A DNA stretch of 64,000 bases from Asterias amurensis (GCF_032118995.1 NC_092654.1:2542001-2606000); one strand, 5' to 3'. Numbered from the stretch's first letter, positions 1-15,500 are shown. Translations and numbers: made by a program. The notes: generated by a model not told the origin, from the sequence alone.

Positions 1-417
1 AAGAAGTTGCTGCTGAGAAAAACTACTACTGGGTAGATACTAAACAGAACCAGGTGAAAAGGCCTAAGCAGACACCGGGACCCAATGGACATTAGGACCC
101 AGGGCCTAGTGGACATGGCCCTGTGGACATCACAGGGCCCACAGGAGGACATCATGGCACAGTGGGCATCATGGCCAAGGGGAAATGGGAGATACAGACA
201 TGATATTTGGTTCGGGGAAAATAGTAGGAAAATTTTGTCCAATACAATTAAGGGTTGACATCCATAAACATAGGCCAATTGATAATAACACAAATTCTGA
301 TATTTCAAAGGGCAAACAAATCGGAAAACGAACTAAAGTAGTAAGACTATCATGCCTGTATAGAATGGGCAGTGCATAATTTGTCAATGTAACACACATA
401 GCATTAAGATATCCTAC
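1..417. other. CEP290 intron with imperfect GGACAT-type repeats
   Basis: No coding signal. Bases 60-180 carry an imperfect GC-rich repeat of GGACAT/GGACCC words. The rest is AT-rich intron. Confidence 0.5.
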
Positions 418-587
418 CTGGTCTGCTGAAGCTCTCTGACTAGTTCCGTGTCAGAGGTCAACGCATCCGTTGGAAATCTCTCTAAGATGGCCACCTTCTC
501 CCTCAGCTCCCCAACCTGCTGCATCAGACCCTGCTCCCTGTGGGCAGAGTCTCTCAACAACTGTTTCATGTCTTGAATTGTGGAATT
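418..587 (-). CDS. CEP290: CEP290 coding exon 47 (last in window)
   Basis: 56 codons plus two bases, residues 2302-2357 (NSTIQDMKQLLRDSAHREQG...). It parallels vertebrate NQSITDLKQLVKEATEREQK. Donor GTAGGA at 417; the rest of the gene lies left of base 1. Confidence 0.93.
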
Positions 588-3500
588 CTGTAGGATCAAA
601 GAAATGTTAGGAAGAAGGGTCAATATATGAGGGGTCAAAGTTGACTAAAACTCTCTGTGTTTTATTCGTGCAGTGCTCTTAATAATACATGAGTAATTGA
701 TTAAAAGGGCGCCTTATGCAAGCCTCAAATAACTTTACAATAAAACAACAAGTAAAAGCTCAATATAAAAATTTAAGTAAAATGGGCAGATTTAAGGCAA
801 AAAAAAGCAAATGGGATAAGCACACTAAAAATACTTTATAGAGTCTGTACCAAACGTATACAGACCCTTCATACAACAATCAATCAATCAACCAACCAAG
901 TACTACCTTTAATAAATCACAGCCATAACAACCTTTTCCAATAAACTCAAGAAGGTCTCAGTCCATTTGAATCATTAATTTACCTTCTTCTCCATCTCCT
1001 GCTCTGTATTCCTCAGCTTCTCCTCGTACATTCTTGTCACCACGATGGATTTCCAGCTCTTACTGTCGGCTCCTTCAAGTCTAGGTCCCCTGGCTTGCTC
1101 GATCTGAAGCTTCTCGTGGCTCTGAGTAGGCAAAAAGAGGTTACAAATCAAAATAGACAAGTAGTGTTTTGATGAGACTGAGATTACTAAATAATGGCAG
1201 TTTTTGAATCAAATGTTGAAGCAATAAACACAATGGTCCAATGGAGAGTTAGTGGTACTTGGGGTTGTACTTAGATGGTACCCGTGGGGTTTCATGGCCA
1301 AACGTTTGTAATATCCTTTTCACTACACACTGATAGACCTGCCCCAATTCTAGACATTACCTCATCCACATTCCAATCATGACCCAATATAGCTATTAAA
1401 TGAATAATGCATAAAGACCACTACCTCATGCAATGAGTGTGTCTATAAAATAGTAGTCCATTGATAAGCACATTGTACCAGATATTCTGTATGTATAGAA
1501 GCAGGAGAAGCACAATAAACCAAACAACCAAGAAACAAACAACTAAGTGTTGAGCTTAAGACATCACACGGTTTAGAGTATCGAATTCAAGTTCTGGTGG
1601 TTAAGTCATCGGAGTATGGGTTCAAATCCCAGTCATGACACTTGTGTCCTTGAGCAATGTTTACTTAAATTGACTCTCTTCACCCAGGGGTATAAATGGG
1701 TACCTGCAAGGGTATAGGTTGAATTTGTGTTTGGAAGAGCTGTCATCACTAGGGTTCAGTTTATTGGTTCTAAACCTCTCAACAAAAGCACCCTCTAAGT
1801 AGACAGTGAGGTTCATCAGTGGTTGAAGGTACTTACCTCTTCAAGCTGACGCTGTAACCTCTCCTTATCCAGGCTCACCTGGCTGTGACTGACCCTCAGT
1901 TTCTCAACGGACTCGACCTCTTTTCTCAAATCTTGTCTCAGTCTGTTGTTCTCGGCAACAGCCTTAGCGACACCCTTCTGGGTGCTTTCGTAACGAGTGC
2001 TTAGTTGACCTCCGACTTGGTGCTTGATTTTGTTGAGTTCAGTCTGTTGGTGAAGTTAGTCAAAATCATTTCTTGATCTTATTGCTGAACTTACTAAAAG
2101 GTAGTATGTAGATGGTATAAGTACTGCAGCCTTTCTATCTAGACATTGATTCATAAATCTGCTTAAGACAGAAATGAAGTGAGCACATGTCATATTGCTT
2201 ACTGTTGAAGAACAGGGCCCACTTTCATAGAGCTGCTTAAGCACAAAAAGTTGCTAAGCACAACAGAATTATGCTTACCAAAAAATGGCTACCAGCTAAA
2301 ATTCCATTTATAATGTAAAATCTGTGACTGGTACCCATTTTAAGAAACATTTTTTGCTTCAGCAGCTCTATAAATTTATATTAACCCTAATAGCTTCCTG
2401 CTTATCTTTTATTAAGCAGTTATTTTTTACACAGTATCTTGTAAAACCTTGTATGCTTTTACATAAATCAGTCTCATAAATCATAAAAACTTTAGCACCT
2501 TATTGATGGATACGTATGCTATATAAGACTACATCATAATGACTGCACTATAAAGACTTCACTTCAAAGACTAAACTATACAGAATACATTATTGAATCA
2601 AATGTGTCGCTCCCACACAGCCCTACCTTTAAGTTTTGGTTTTCTTCTCGGAGTCCATGAATCTCTGTCTGTAAGGTTACCCCTGGAGCCTTCTTCAAGT
2701 CTTCGTTCTCCTTCTGTACTCGCTCAACAACCTTCTTCATCAATCCTACGGTCCTTTCAAGCTCAGGAACTGTCTTGCCGCTTGTACCAAGGGACTGTAG
2801 ATGTGGCAAAATAAATGGATCATGAAGGGATTGGAGACAAGTAAAATATAAACACTGCCAAATATTCAGATAATTAGCATTGTTTGGGGTGCCAGTTAGA
2901 AGTCCTTTAACCTGTAACTTCACCGAAGCAAGCGACCACTCTGAACCTTACAATACAACCTTGAAAGTAGCATCCCAAACAAAGATACTGACAAAATAGG
3001 GCAACCGCAAACATAGGTCAGTTAATCCAAAGGTCGCTTGTTCAAGTCCCGCTGTAGTAAATTTGTCTGAATTAAACTAGATAGTTATGTATAAGAACTA
3101 GAGGGCGCACTGGTGATGCTTCTTGCACAAACGCGACGGGACCGTGAGAAAACACGTGCACCATTCTGCACGCTTGTTGAATATGAAGTGCGCGTTGGAG
3201 TTTGTGTTTATTGAACGCTGGCGACGTGATCCTGTTTTGTCAACTTACAAAATGGCCGCACAAACACACGCTGAGCAATGCCTGTTTGTTCAACTTAGAA
3301 AATGGCTGCCTGCGCGCATTTCAGGGCGCGTATATAAGCTAGTGCGCCCTCTAGTTCTTATATATAACTCTATGCATTAAACCCACTTTTCAGGGGAAAT
3401 ATTATCCTTACCTTCCTGAGATTTGAAGTAGATCCAGTCGTCGAGGCTAGCCGACTCTTTGCTCTATGACCTCTCTCTTGCTCTAGGTCGGCCTTTAGCG

Positions 3501-6500
3501 CCTCGTTGTAGCTCTGTAGATCTTCAATGCGTTGCTTGAGTCTAGGGACGTCTCTGTTAGCGTTCTCAAAGTCAAATCGGAGCTCCAGATTCTCCTGGGA
3601 GAGCGCTAGGATCTGACGCTGGAGAGCTTCTTCTTTTTCTGGTCGGGAAGCTGCCCCGCTGCTAGGTTCACTTCCAGCCTGGATCAAGACAGAGAGTAAA
3701 GAATGAAATTCAAACTGAAGATTTGGTGGGAATCTAGAAAGCTACATTGAGTTATTATCTCTCTCTTATGCTCTAATGAACTGTGGCAGTTCTGAAAAAA
3801 TTCCATGGCGCAAGCGAACAGTATATTTCATTCTCAGTTTGCTTCTTCAGAAAACCTTTTTATTTTATCAAATGATAAACCACAATAGACTGATAGATAA
3901 GCTCAGTTAGGAGAGCGGCGGCATGGCAATCAGGAGGACAATGGTTAAAATCGCTCTCTGTTAAATTTGTCTTTGTTCAACCCCAAATCAACTTTTAACT
4001 TTGAATAAACAATGTTGAAAATGTTAACTGTTGTGTCCAAGCCTACCTCAACACTCTTAGCCAATCGTTTTGCTATCTGACGCTCCATCAAGTCCAGCTT
4101 CTCTGTCAGCTGTCTATTCCTGGTCTGAACTTCCTCCATCAATGAACTTTGACCCAATGCTTGCTTGCGCTTCATTGATGCCACCTACAATCAGACACAA
4201 GTTAGAAATTATGGGATGTTTAGTTGACTATAGAAACTGTACAATAACCACAGCCCAGTTTCATAAAGTAGAAAATATTACTGAAGGAAGTTCTTGCTAA
4301 GCAAAAGTTACAGGGTGCGATCCTTGGCCACAAGGCAGTAAACACTAGAATAGCTCCTGACTAGCATCCCTACAGGGTGCGATCCTTGGCTACAAGGCAG
4401 TAAACACTAGAATAGCTCCTGACTAGCATCCCTACAGGCTGCGATCCTTGGCTACAAGGCAGTGAACACTAGAATAGCTCCTGACTAGCATCCCTACAGG
4501 GTGCGATCCTTGGCTACAAGGCAGTAAACACTAGAATAGCTCCTGACTAGCATCCCTACAGGGTGCGATCCTTGGCTACAAGGCAGTTAACACTAGAATA
4601 GCTCCTGACTAGCATCCCTACAGGGTGCGATCCTTGGCTACAAGGCAGTTAACACTAGAATAGCTCCTGACTAACATCCCTACAGGGTGCGATCCTTGGC
4701 TACAAGGCAGTAAACACTAGAATAGCTCCAGACTAGCATCCCTACAGGGTGCGATCCTTGGCCACAAGGCAGTAAACACTAGAATAGCTCCTGACTAGCA
4801 TCCCTACAGGGTGCGATCCTTGGCTACAAGGCAGTAAACACTAGAATAGCTCCTGACTAGCATCCCTACAGGGTGCGATCCTTGGCTACAAGGCAGTAAA
4901 CACTAGAATAGCTCCTGACTAGCATCCCTACAGGGTGCGATCCTTGGCTACAAGGCAGTTAACACTAGAATAGCTCCTGACTAGCATCCCTACAGGGTGC
5001 GATCCTTGGCTACAAGGCAGTTAACACTAGAATAGCTCCTGACTAGCATCCCTACAGGGTGCGATCCTTGGCTACAAGGCAGTAAACACTAGAATAGCTC
5101 CTGACTAGCATCCCTACAGGGTGCGATCCTTGGCTACAAGGCAGTTAACACTAGAATAGCTCCTGACTAGCATCCCTACAGGGTGCGATCCTTGGCTACA
5201 AGGCAGTTAACACTAGAATAGCTCCTGACTAGCATCCCTACAGGGTGCGATCCTTGGCTACAAGGCAGTAAACACTAGAATAGCTCCTGACTAGCATCCC
5301 TACAGGGTGCGATCCTTGGCTACAAGGCAGTAAACACTAGAATAGCTCCTGACTAGCATCCCTAAACAAAGATATTGACAAATATAGGGAGACCGCCAAC
5401 ATTAGGAATAGATAGCTCAGTTGGAAGAGCATCGGAAATTAACCTGGAGGTCATTGGTTCAGATCCTGCTCTAGTAACTTTTTTAGGGTTCAACCCCAAA
5501 TCTAATAATTATACTCCAAAGATCTTTTTGAGGGAAACCAAGAGGTTGTAGAGTTGTCCCAGAAACACAGCTCACCAATCAGATGAAACTCACCTCTTCT
5601 TCCAGTTCATAATTCCGTTTCCTCAGCTCCTCAATAGCAGGGTCGGAGGTCGACGTTTTCCTAGTAGATTCAAGTTTGGTTGATGTGGTGGCTTTGACCC
5701 TCTCTGTCCGATTCAGAGCCTCTTTCATCATCTTATTGCTCTTCAGTAACTGCTCAAGTTCTTTATCTTTATCCTTGAGTTTGGACTTTAGGCTCTCTAC
5801 TCTCTTCTCCCACTTCTTGCCCTCCTCCCATTTGGCCACCTCAACGATAGACTGCAATAAAAAATACATCATTTTGTCAGTGAAAAATGTCCTTACTGAT
5901 TTTGTTGTGACACGAAATCTATCACCTCACAAGCTTAAGAAGCATCAGAGGTGAGGGAGGCTTTACACACATGTAGGGTGGCATGGCCGAGCGGTTAAGA
6001 GCATCGCATTCAAGTTCTGGTCATTGCACTTGTATTTATTAATCCATTATTTATTGTTTTGGATATATTTAAGTTGGAAAAGAGCTCATATCCGTTGCGT
6101 GTTATTTTATTTTTTTGTTATTTATTCATTTACTGATTCACCTATTTGTTTAGCCATATTTTGAATTTTTCGTTGTTGTTTTGTTGTTTTGTTGTTTTGA
6201 TTGCTTTATTCATATTTAATCAATTGTTTATTGATGTATGAGTTTAAGTGGAATAGGTGATTGCTTGATTAACTTTTTCGTTGATTGACCTATTTTTCGT
6301 TAAATCCATCCCTTTATTGAATTATTTGTTGCTTTATCTCTTTTTTACATGTACTTTTCTAAATATTTATTCATTCATTTCGTAATACTTTTTATTTATT
6401 TGTTTTAATTAACTATTTATTTGTTTATTTATTTATTTGCTATTTGCTTGTCTAATTTCTGGTTTTGGTTTTGTTATTTTAATTTGTACTTTGTGTAAAC

Positions 6501-9500
6501 AGATTATTTATATTAATATTTATTTCTAATTATTAGTATTTTCCAAAGAGAGTATTTTATATAGTGTGTTTGCTTCCCTATGTGACTGGATTAACAGGCT
6601 TTCGAGCTACAGTGTTTAATTATACTTGTGTTGATCCTGGCCATCATATTAGGGTTGTTTTATAATTTCCTGTGCCCTTATTGTTTTTCTTGCTTTGTAT
6701 TTACTTTTGTACATGTACTTATAATTATCTATTTGACATACTGTCTGCTTGTATTTGTAATTGTTTATTGGCCAAATAAAGAATAAGAATCAGAATAAGA
6801 ATTCTTGAGCAAGATAACTTACTATAATTGCTTCTCTTTAGCCAGGGGTATAAATGGGTACCTGTAAGGGTAGAGGTTGATATTGAGCATGAAAAAGCCT
6901 TTAGAGTGCAGCGGTTGCCCATGTTTTACATATATACTCCCCATGGAGCTGAGAAAGATTAAAGGAATGTTATTGTCACAAACATTTGCTAATCACATCA
7001 TTATAAACTAAAATCTACATACCTGTTCTTTCTTTGGGTCAGAGGTCACCCCTTTGACATCCGACCCCTTTGTTTGTTTGAGTTGTTCCTCTAGTGCTTG
7101 AATATGTCTCTTGAGTTTGTCGGTTTCTGACGACGGCCCTTTTTCGGGTTCATCAGTATGCTGCAAAACAACAACAAAAAGATAGGAACATTTAAAATCG
7201 GTTTTTCACAAATTTTAATTTTTAGGTTGAACATTGTATAAAAAAACAACTATGCAAATGATAAAACTGGTACCTAATGAAATGTGATTTTATAAAACAG
7301 GATAAAGGCAAAGTAAAATAAAATAAAATAAATTATATAAAATTTAAAAAAAAACCTCCCTCCCCCCCAAAAAACCAGGTTGATTTACTTGTTTTTTTTC
7401 ACACACAAACTAAGTTCACGCACACCCTTATACAGTCAAATACTTGTGTTTAAATGTTATCTGATGACTTATTTGGGGGTTTTTCTGTCTGTTAAACTCA
7501 TTGAATAATCTAATGCCATACATTGACTTTAAAACAAACCTTTATACAACCCCCTAAGGAAAAACCAAATAAAGAACAGCAGTTGACAATCCAATGACAC
7601 AAAATTAACATTAAAACAAAGCTTTATACAAAAATCAAACATAGAACAGCAGTTGACTTGGAGATCTATTTCTGACCTTTTGACCTCTCATTTGGACATC
7701 CATCTTCTGCTGCAGCTTCTTGTGTTCTTCCTGCAGTTTCTGGAGTGCTGAAGATTTGGCGTCCAAATCCTAAACAGAGGAAAAATAAATATTTTTTATT
7801 ATAAAACCAGTTTCCTGCAATGACTTTTTTTGGACAATTATATCATTCACATTTACAAAGAAAAAAATAAACAATTATCTGAATTATAACAGGGACAAGT
7901 TTTTTTTTTGCCTGTAAAAAAAGTTGGAAATCCAAACATCCAATTTTCGTAAGTTGGAAGAATATCATGGCTGTATATAAGATCCAATTATTATTATTCA
8001 AACCTTATGATTATTATTTTTGTTATATTTGCAATGGTAGGAGGAGCATCGATTATCAGATGATTCAAAGGTTCACTCTGTTACCCGTTTGTGTTCTTGG
8101 ATCTCTTTGTTCAGAGAGGACGACTGAGCTCTGTGTCTCTTCAACTCTTTCTTGGCGCTGTCGAACTTGCTCCGAGACTCCTCCAACTGCTCCTGTGGAA
8201 ACCACATCAACAATGTTGTTAACAACCATTAGGAACGTGTGCCAATTCAAAAACAAGATCTTGCAGTACAGAAATCAGCATTCATTAAAGCAAAATCAAA
8301 ACAAACCAAGCATAATATCTTGTCCTTGGGAAAATAGAAAAGTGGAATCAAGTACAAGGGCTGACCTGCATGTACAAATGGTACAGGCTTTTACAGACTT
8401 TTCAGGCTATTCAATACAAAAATTGCTGAGATTTTTCTGAGGTTAAACAAATCAGAAATCAGACTAATGTGGGGGAAAAAAAACATGCCTGATATACCTC
8501 TCACGGATGTGAGAAAATCATCTCCTGATTAAAGATTAACTTTTTTTTTGTTTCTCTCACAAACTACCTTTTCTGACCAGAGCTTCCAAGGTTAACTTGT
8601 CTGAACAAGATATTTTAAGTAGAATTTGAAACTTTGCATGGTGGAAATAAGATATAGAAGAGTTTGCAGTAACACCATGTAATAACTATCTCTAAATGAG
8701 TTGGGGTGGTTCTGAAAAGAACCATTGGTTTAACTTGACGTTTCGATCAGTATGCTCCGATTGTCTTCTGGAGAATGCTGGACTCTGATGCTGCATATTT
8801 TAAACTATATATATTAGCAGTATCACAGGAGAAACCGCTAAGAAAAATACAAAATTTGTACAATTGTTTTTCTTTGATTAAAAACAAATCTAGACTTCAA
8901 TTTACCCTGATATGTTTAGTCTCCTTCTCCAGCAGTCTCTGCACATTGATCTGTTGTTCTTGATCATCAGCATTAGACTTCACATTCTGCTGTGCCGTCT
9001 CTACCATGTCAGCTCTTAGCTTAAGTAACGCCTGACTCAGAGACTACAGACAAACAATCAATACTCAAATAAGAACAAGAGCCACACTAAATGGACTATT
9101 CAAAGAAAACACTTTGTACATTTAGGAAGTTATTGAAAACCTTGATGTAGTCTAGGTTCCAGACCCTTGGTTTATTATTTACCAAAATATCCAAATGGTT
9201 AAATTCTGACAATAGAAGGCATACCAAGTTTGACCTCGATTTCTGTGATAACCCAGGCTATTTCAATAAGTTCACCTTTTTTTACATGCATTACATAATA
9301 CACGGGACCAACAGCTCTTTGCCCATCCGAAGGACACCGCAATAACGGTTAAGTGTCTTGCAGGACAGAAGTGTCACAACCGGGACTTCAACCCACACTC
9401 TGCTGATCAGAAACACCAGAGCTTGAAACTGTTGTTCTTATCCACTCAGCAATGTCATGCCCCTTGATATTCAATAAAACAAATTCATAAAAATAATGCC

Positions 9501-12500
9501 AACTTACTTTGTGTTGTTTTTCTTTGAGAGCCAAGTCGTGTCTGAGTCTCTCTACGAGAGACTTCATTGTGGTTGTTGGCGCCCTCGCATTGGCCTCTTT
9601 CTGCGAGTCAAGCTCTAATTGCAAACTTTTAATCTACCAATGAAGAAATGGAATAAAAAAAAAACAATTGAGCTAAATCACTCTTAAAAACTTTATGTTA
9701 TAATAGTTGTTCTAATAGTCCTAACGCTCGATCAGTGAAATAAAAAACTCATTAAATAACAACGAATTTTTATTTTGTGAGCAAGAAAACATTTTCCGTC
9801 AAATTGAAGTACAATTTGGAAAAACAAATAAAAAATGAAAGTTTTCTTCTTTTATCTTTGTGACAAATACAAATTAATGAAAGTAACGGGTGAATGAAAA
9901 TTACAGCAAACATCGTTTATTCTATTGTGAAGACCTAAATAATAAATAAAAAAATGTAATTTCCACAACCATTTTTTGTGATTTGAAAATGCATTTCCAA
10001 ACAGTTTAAACATTCATAGTCAAGCAAAGGATTTTACAACAATGAATTATTTCAAAAGGAAAAAAACCTTAACATTTTTTAAAGAAACAAATATATAAAA
10101 AAACATTGAAAGGCAAACCTCCTCTTCTTTTTCTTGTATGACATTCTTCAGTCCGCTGATTTCACCCTCAAGACGTGTCACTTCTGCATTATGTTCACCC
10201 TTCAGCCTAGGAGAAGAGATAATGGTAAAGGTTAAGGGAAATGTAGGATTGTGGAAACAAATAATATATATATATGTATATACATTTATATGTCCTCGCC
10301 ACTTTACTCCTATTGGTCCATAGCCACCAATTATTTCTGAAATAGTAATGATTGGCTATTATTTTCCCGCTTCTTTCTGGATCCTTCCCTTAATCCCTGT
10401 TTCATGCCTCTGAAGAAGGTCCGGTTTTGGATCGAAAGCTAAGGCCATCTACAATTTCCTACCTAGCAGTAGTAGCCTTATTCTCTCGTACTTTCCGCTC
10501 CAGTACCTCCTTCCACTTGCTAGTCTCAGTGTTGGCTCCTTTCAGTCTGATCGACATCGCTGAGAGGGAGTTATCTTGCTCAGCGAGAAGATCTTCAAGT
10601 TCCTGCAGCCGAGCGAGTTGCTTATTGGTGGGGACAGGTGCTCCTGGCTGGTTCACAAGGGTCTAAAATCAAGAAAGAAAGGAGAACATGTAAAGAAAGG
10701 AGAACAAGTATCTTGTTAAGTCCATTTGTCTAATGGCATGTTGTGGCCGAGCAGACAAGCGCACTGGACCCTAATGTTTCTGATTAGTAGAACGTGGGTT
10801 TGAGTCCGCGGTTCAATTTCATAGTTGCTAAAGCACAAAATATTTTTGATGACAGAGCTTTCCCAGTCTATGGAAACAAACTCAGGGGTCGATTTCACAA
10901 AGAGTTAGGACAAGTCCTAACTTAGGACTTGTCCTAGGAGATATACAAACTGCATGGATAGTCCTAAGTTAGGATGAGTTACTGGTCCTAACTCGAGATA
11001 AGACTAGTCCTAACTCTTTGTGAAATCCAACCCCGGAATAAACTTCCAAATCACATCAGGAACCCAACATCCTTCAACACATTCAAGAACACTCTGAAAG
11101 CCTACTTGTTTATTTCTTCTGTGCCTCAGGGCCTTTGAGTAACCCTTTGATTTAAGGGGGCTTTATAAATTCTATTCTTTGAAAAGCTGCTGCTGTTGTC
11201 TCAACAATAGACCCTTCCCATGAAATATGTAAATTGCACGCAGCGCGTGCGCACTAATGTTTTGGTTGACAAAATGAGGCAACATCGCGCTGTTTTGTAC
11301 ACGGCTAATGGGTGCGTGACGCAGACGCAATTGCGCGTCTGCTTAGTGCACAACTGTACAACCAACAGGGTCTGTACGTATGGTTGAATGGTATTAGCAT
11401 ATTTCATGGGAAGGGTCCATTCATTTTCAGCAAAAAGAAGTGCCTTTGAACTTAACCAACGGTTTGTCCTGAATGTTCTGTCTAAGGAAAATCTTGTCGT
11501 GGACAGTAGAGTACTTACCTGAGCAGCTTTCTTAAATTTATTGAAGGCAGCGTCTGATTGGCCGTGGAGCTTCAAGTGCAGATTATTGATCTCTTCAAGA
11601 TGTTTCTTGTGTTCCCCGGCCGACTCCTAAATGAAGAAATCAAACCATTGATCAACAAAAACTTAAGACTGCCTTCAATTCAGTTATGTACTTTGTACTT
11701 CAAGATTGAGGAGTGTAAAATGAGGGTAAGGATTTCTCAACAAACCTGTCTTGCTTCATCCAGTAGTTCCACATATTTCTGCAAGGCTTCCTCTTTCTTT
11801 TGTAAGCGTGTCTGTTACAGAGAAAAAGAATACATCAAAACCAAGATCTGTCTTTTAACTTGTTTTCATTTACATTGTTTGATTGTAATTGCTTGTGTCA
11901 CACTCTAACATGCCACAACCTGTAGATGATTTGGAACTATGCAAAAAAAATCCCCCAAATAGGCATATCTTAACAGCAAAAGTCAACCATCTGTTATTCA
12001 TAAATACCTGGGACAGATCTGTTATGATTTGTCAAAAGGACATCACATGACCATCGGGGGCATATCATCCCATGCCAAAGTGTCTTTCTCACAAACACAA
12101 GTGCCATGAATGGGCTGAATCCCACACTCTGACAATATCGGAACATGGCCCAACTGCACAGAGCTGCTTACAATGTAAGCAGAAAAGAAATGCTTAAAAA
12201 TGTTCTACTTAGCAAAACTAAGCCTGATACCAGTCAGATTGTACATGAGACATGCTATTTTGGCTGGTAACCATAAAAGCATGTGTTGTGCTTAGCTGTT
12301 TTTTGCGCTTAAGCAACTCTGTGAAATTGGAGTCATGTATAACCAAGCCAAAGTGATGTATGGAACCCAACCTACCTGCAAGCCTTCTATCTGTGTCTGA
12401 GCCACCCTGAGAGCCTGTTTATGCTCGCAGGTTTCTTCCAGGGCCTTGAAGCGGACCCCTTGCGCCATTCCATCCTTGATGATCTCATCTCGCTCTGAGG

Positions 12501-15500
12501 AGGCTGGGAGGCGGAGTCGAAGCTCGTTGATAATCTTATCTCTCTGGAGGAGGTTGTCTTCTGCCTCCTTCAGGAGGATCGAGGTGTCCGAGAGTTTCTG
12601 TTCAGAAAATGAAATCATGTATAAATATGTTGTAGTAATATATTGGTTTCTTAAAAACAAACTCCTTGAAGCAAAAAGCTAGGTCTGGACAGTGCTTTAA
12701 AGTAAATAAAAATACAAAAATTTAAGACAATTATAATCACTCCTAAAACTCATTGAAATAAATGTTTTTGATAGTATAAAGCATTTTAAGAATCATTTCA
12801 CTCTGGTAAGTTATTTTGATATTGAAAAAAAAATAAGTTTTTATCACCCCCCCAAAAAAAAAAAAAAATAAATGTGACCATTAATAACAGTAATAATTCT
12901 CAGATTGTCTATTCCAATTATGGAGTATTCTTCCTGCGTGGACCTTTCGCTCCATATTTTTGAGGAACATCTTTTGTACCAGAATTTTCATAGGTTATTT
13001 TATTGTATACATCTTTATTTGTTAGGATTAAAACAGTTAATAGTTACCTTCTGTAGTGTCTTATTCTCTGCTCTGACGTCCAGTATAGTCTTGATATGAT
13101 TCTTGATAGAGCGGATTGCGTGCTCTAGCTGACTGGAGATCGGTAAACTAGGATCAGGTAACGAACCAGTTGCCTCCTCAAACTGACAACATCAAATCAG
13201 AGTTGAAAGAAAAGAAGAAAAAAAATATATAAAAATTCACATCTACTTCACAACGATTTGCTTACTGGTAAACACCTTTCTGAAATCAGGCACTGTTTCT
13301 AATGGGTAAGATCCTGTGCTTAGCCAATTTTTAAAATTTATTTTATACTAATTCTTAGCACAATATAATGTTAAGAGCAGATGCCGTCCTGGGAAAGGCA
13401 AAAGTAAAAATAAAATGTAAAAAACAAAAGATGTGCCCTCCCAGACCTTGTTCAATAAGAATAAACAAAATTGTTAGATAATACACAGAAATCTAAAACT
13501 GCAGTGAAAAATAAAACAAAAGATGGTAAGTAAAAGAATAATAAAATGTATTTAAAGAAACCACCGTTACTTATAACAGCTGAATAGACAAACAAAAGCA
13601 TAAACACCAACCAGTCGAACTGAAAAGAGAAACAACCACAAATAACAATAAAGTTATAGTGCTTAGCAGTTTTACTATGTGACGCTTAGACCTACCCTTA
13701 ATGCAGCATTAGCCATCTCCTTCTGCTGCCTCTCTAAGCTGTCAATCATTCTCTCTAGCTCCACCTCCCGCTGTTCCCACAGTAACTGCCTCTCCTCGGA
13801 CTCCCTTGTGATGCGAACATTGTCCTGCTCCAAGTATGTAATGGTCTTCTCATGCTTGGCCGATAGACCGTCGAGAAACTTAGTCTGCAGTTCAAGAAAA
13901 TCGTAGATGTAAGATGACATTGCACCATGACATTTTTTAGCCCGATGCTGTATTCGAGTAGGTACAGCTAAGGCTATGACTGCTACTAAGGCAGTCCTAT
14001 ACTTCAACGCTTGATGACGTGGAAAACTAACAATAGACGTAGTGTAGATTTAGCCATAGCTCAAGCATAGACAGAGCTCTAGTCATAGACATAGATGTAG
14101 ATGTCCATTCGGAAACAGCCTAACCTGTCATTATACACGTTTTTATGGTACATTTATATATTATTTTTTACAGCCTTCTTTATTACATCATGTTATTTGT
14201 TTCTTTTTCCCAATTGTTATTTATTTTTGCTTTAATTTTCTTTCCAAAGTTCTTCTGTTTGTATGTTTACTATGTACATACATATAGGCTATACGAAAAT
14301 TTTTGTGTTTTATCCTTTACTGTAAATGGCAGCTCATCCGCTGTTGGTTTTGGTCAATAAATATAATAATTATAATCTTCACCTGTTCCTGAAGTCGTCC
14401 TATCTGTCTAGACAGTTTAAGATGTTGCAGTCTGGTGTCTTGCATCTTAGCGTGCCATTCAGCAACCTTAGCAGCTCCTTTACCATCTTGAAGGGTCTCC
14501 ATTAACTCCTGAAGTCCCTGGTGTTTCATCTCCAACTCTGCCAGCTGATCAGACACTTTCTCTCGCTCGTATTTCAACTGGAATAAAAGTTATGCAGTTG
14601 TGTGTGTAATAGATTTTAGGCATGGCATGGTGAGGTAGGTATCATTGTATATTTATGTTTGTTGTAAAACCATGTGTATATCTACTTGCTGGGTAGATTA
14701 TTTTCTTTTAAAAACTTGTCTTGCTGTACATTCTACTATCGTGGAGTAGATTTTTTGGAATTCAAAACTTCTTGTTTCTGAAAAGAACTGTCCTGTTTAT
14801 TACTACTTTCACTTAGTGGATCAAGGGGAGTTCTTATATTAACTTCAGTACCCCATCAGTCTCAACGTTTTGATTAGCTCGCTATAGTCATCGTCAGGAG
14901 AACTATAAATAGTGTTGATTTCTTGTCAATGACTTGCATGTAGATGCAATGTTTTTGCTTACCACTTTGACTTCACTCTGCATGTGTTCTTTGTCCGTCT
15001 TCAGTTGAAGCATGGCTTTGGAGAATTTCTCCTGATCTGCTAGCGGTATAGCTCCACTAAACTGACGCCTGAGCTCCTGGATAATAGGGGTTACAAATGG
15101 CAATCAAGTTTGGGTCTTTTGTCAATTGGTAGCCATTGAAGAGAGTCTAACAGAGGAGATGTGGATTGATTACGTGAAACCTGAAATACAATGCGGGCCA
15201 CCCGGATTTGTAGGTGCTGCAAATCAGCCACATCTCTATGTTTGCATGATGATGCAGCAATCCAGCCATAGCCTTTGTCGGAGCCCCCAATCCATACACA
15301 GCCCAAGCTGTGATATTGCATTTTGTTTTCTTCCACATCAACACTTGACCAAATCGAGGCTGGAAGTGAAAATAGTCAGGCCCCTTGTGTCTTCTAGTGT
15401 TATACTATGTAACCTTGCTCAGGGAACAAGACCCGATGACTGTCCTATTACCTGAATAGTTCTCTTAAGATGCCTGGCCTTGTTGCGTGCGTCTACCTGG

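Noticed and set aside
4311-5364. Regular array that might be taken for CRISPR or a satellite-coded gene
   Set aside because: Units are contiguous 62-mers with no variable spacers, in a eukaryotic intron. No open frame runs through it.
7967-8440. 157-codon plus-strand frame
   Set aside because: It runs antisense over CEP290 exon 38 and flanking intron and shows no domain. The minus strand carries the conserved coding.
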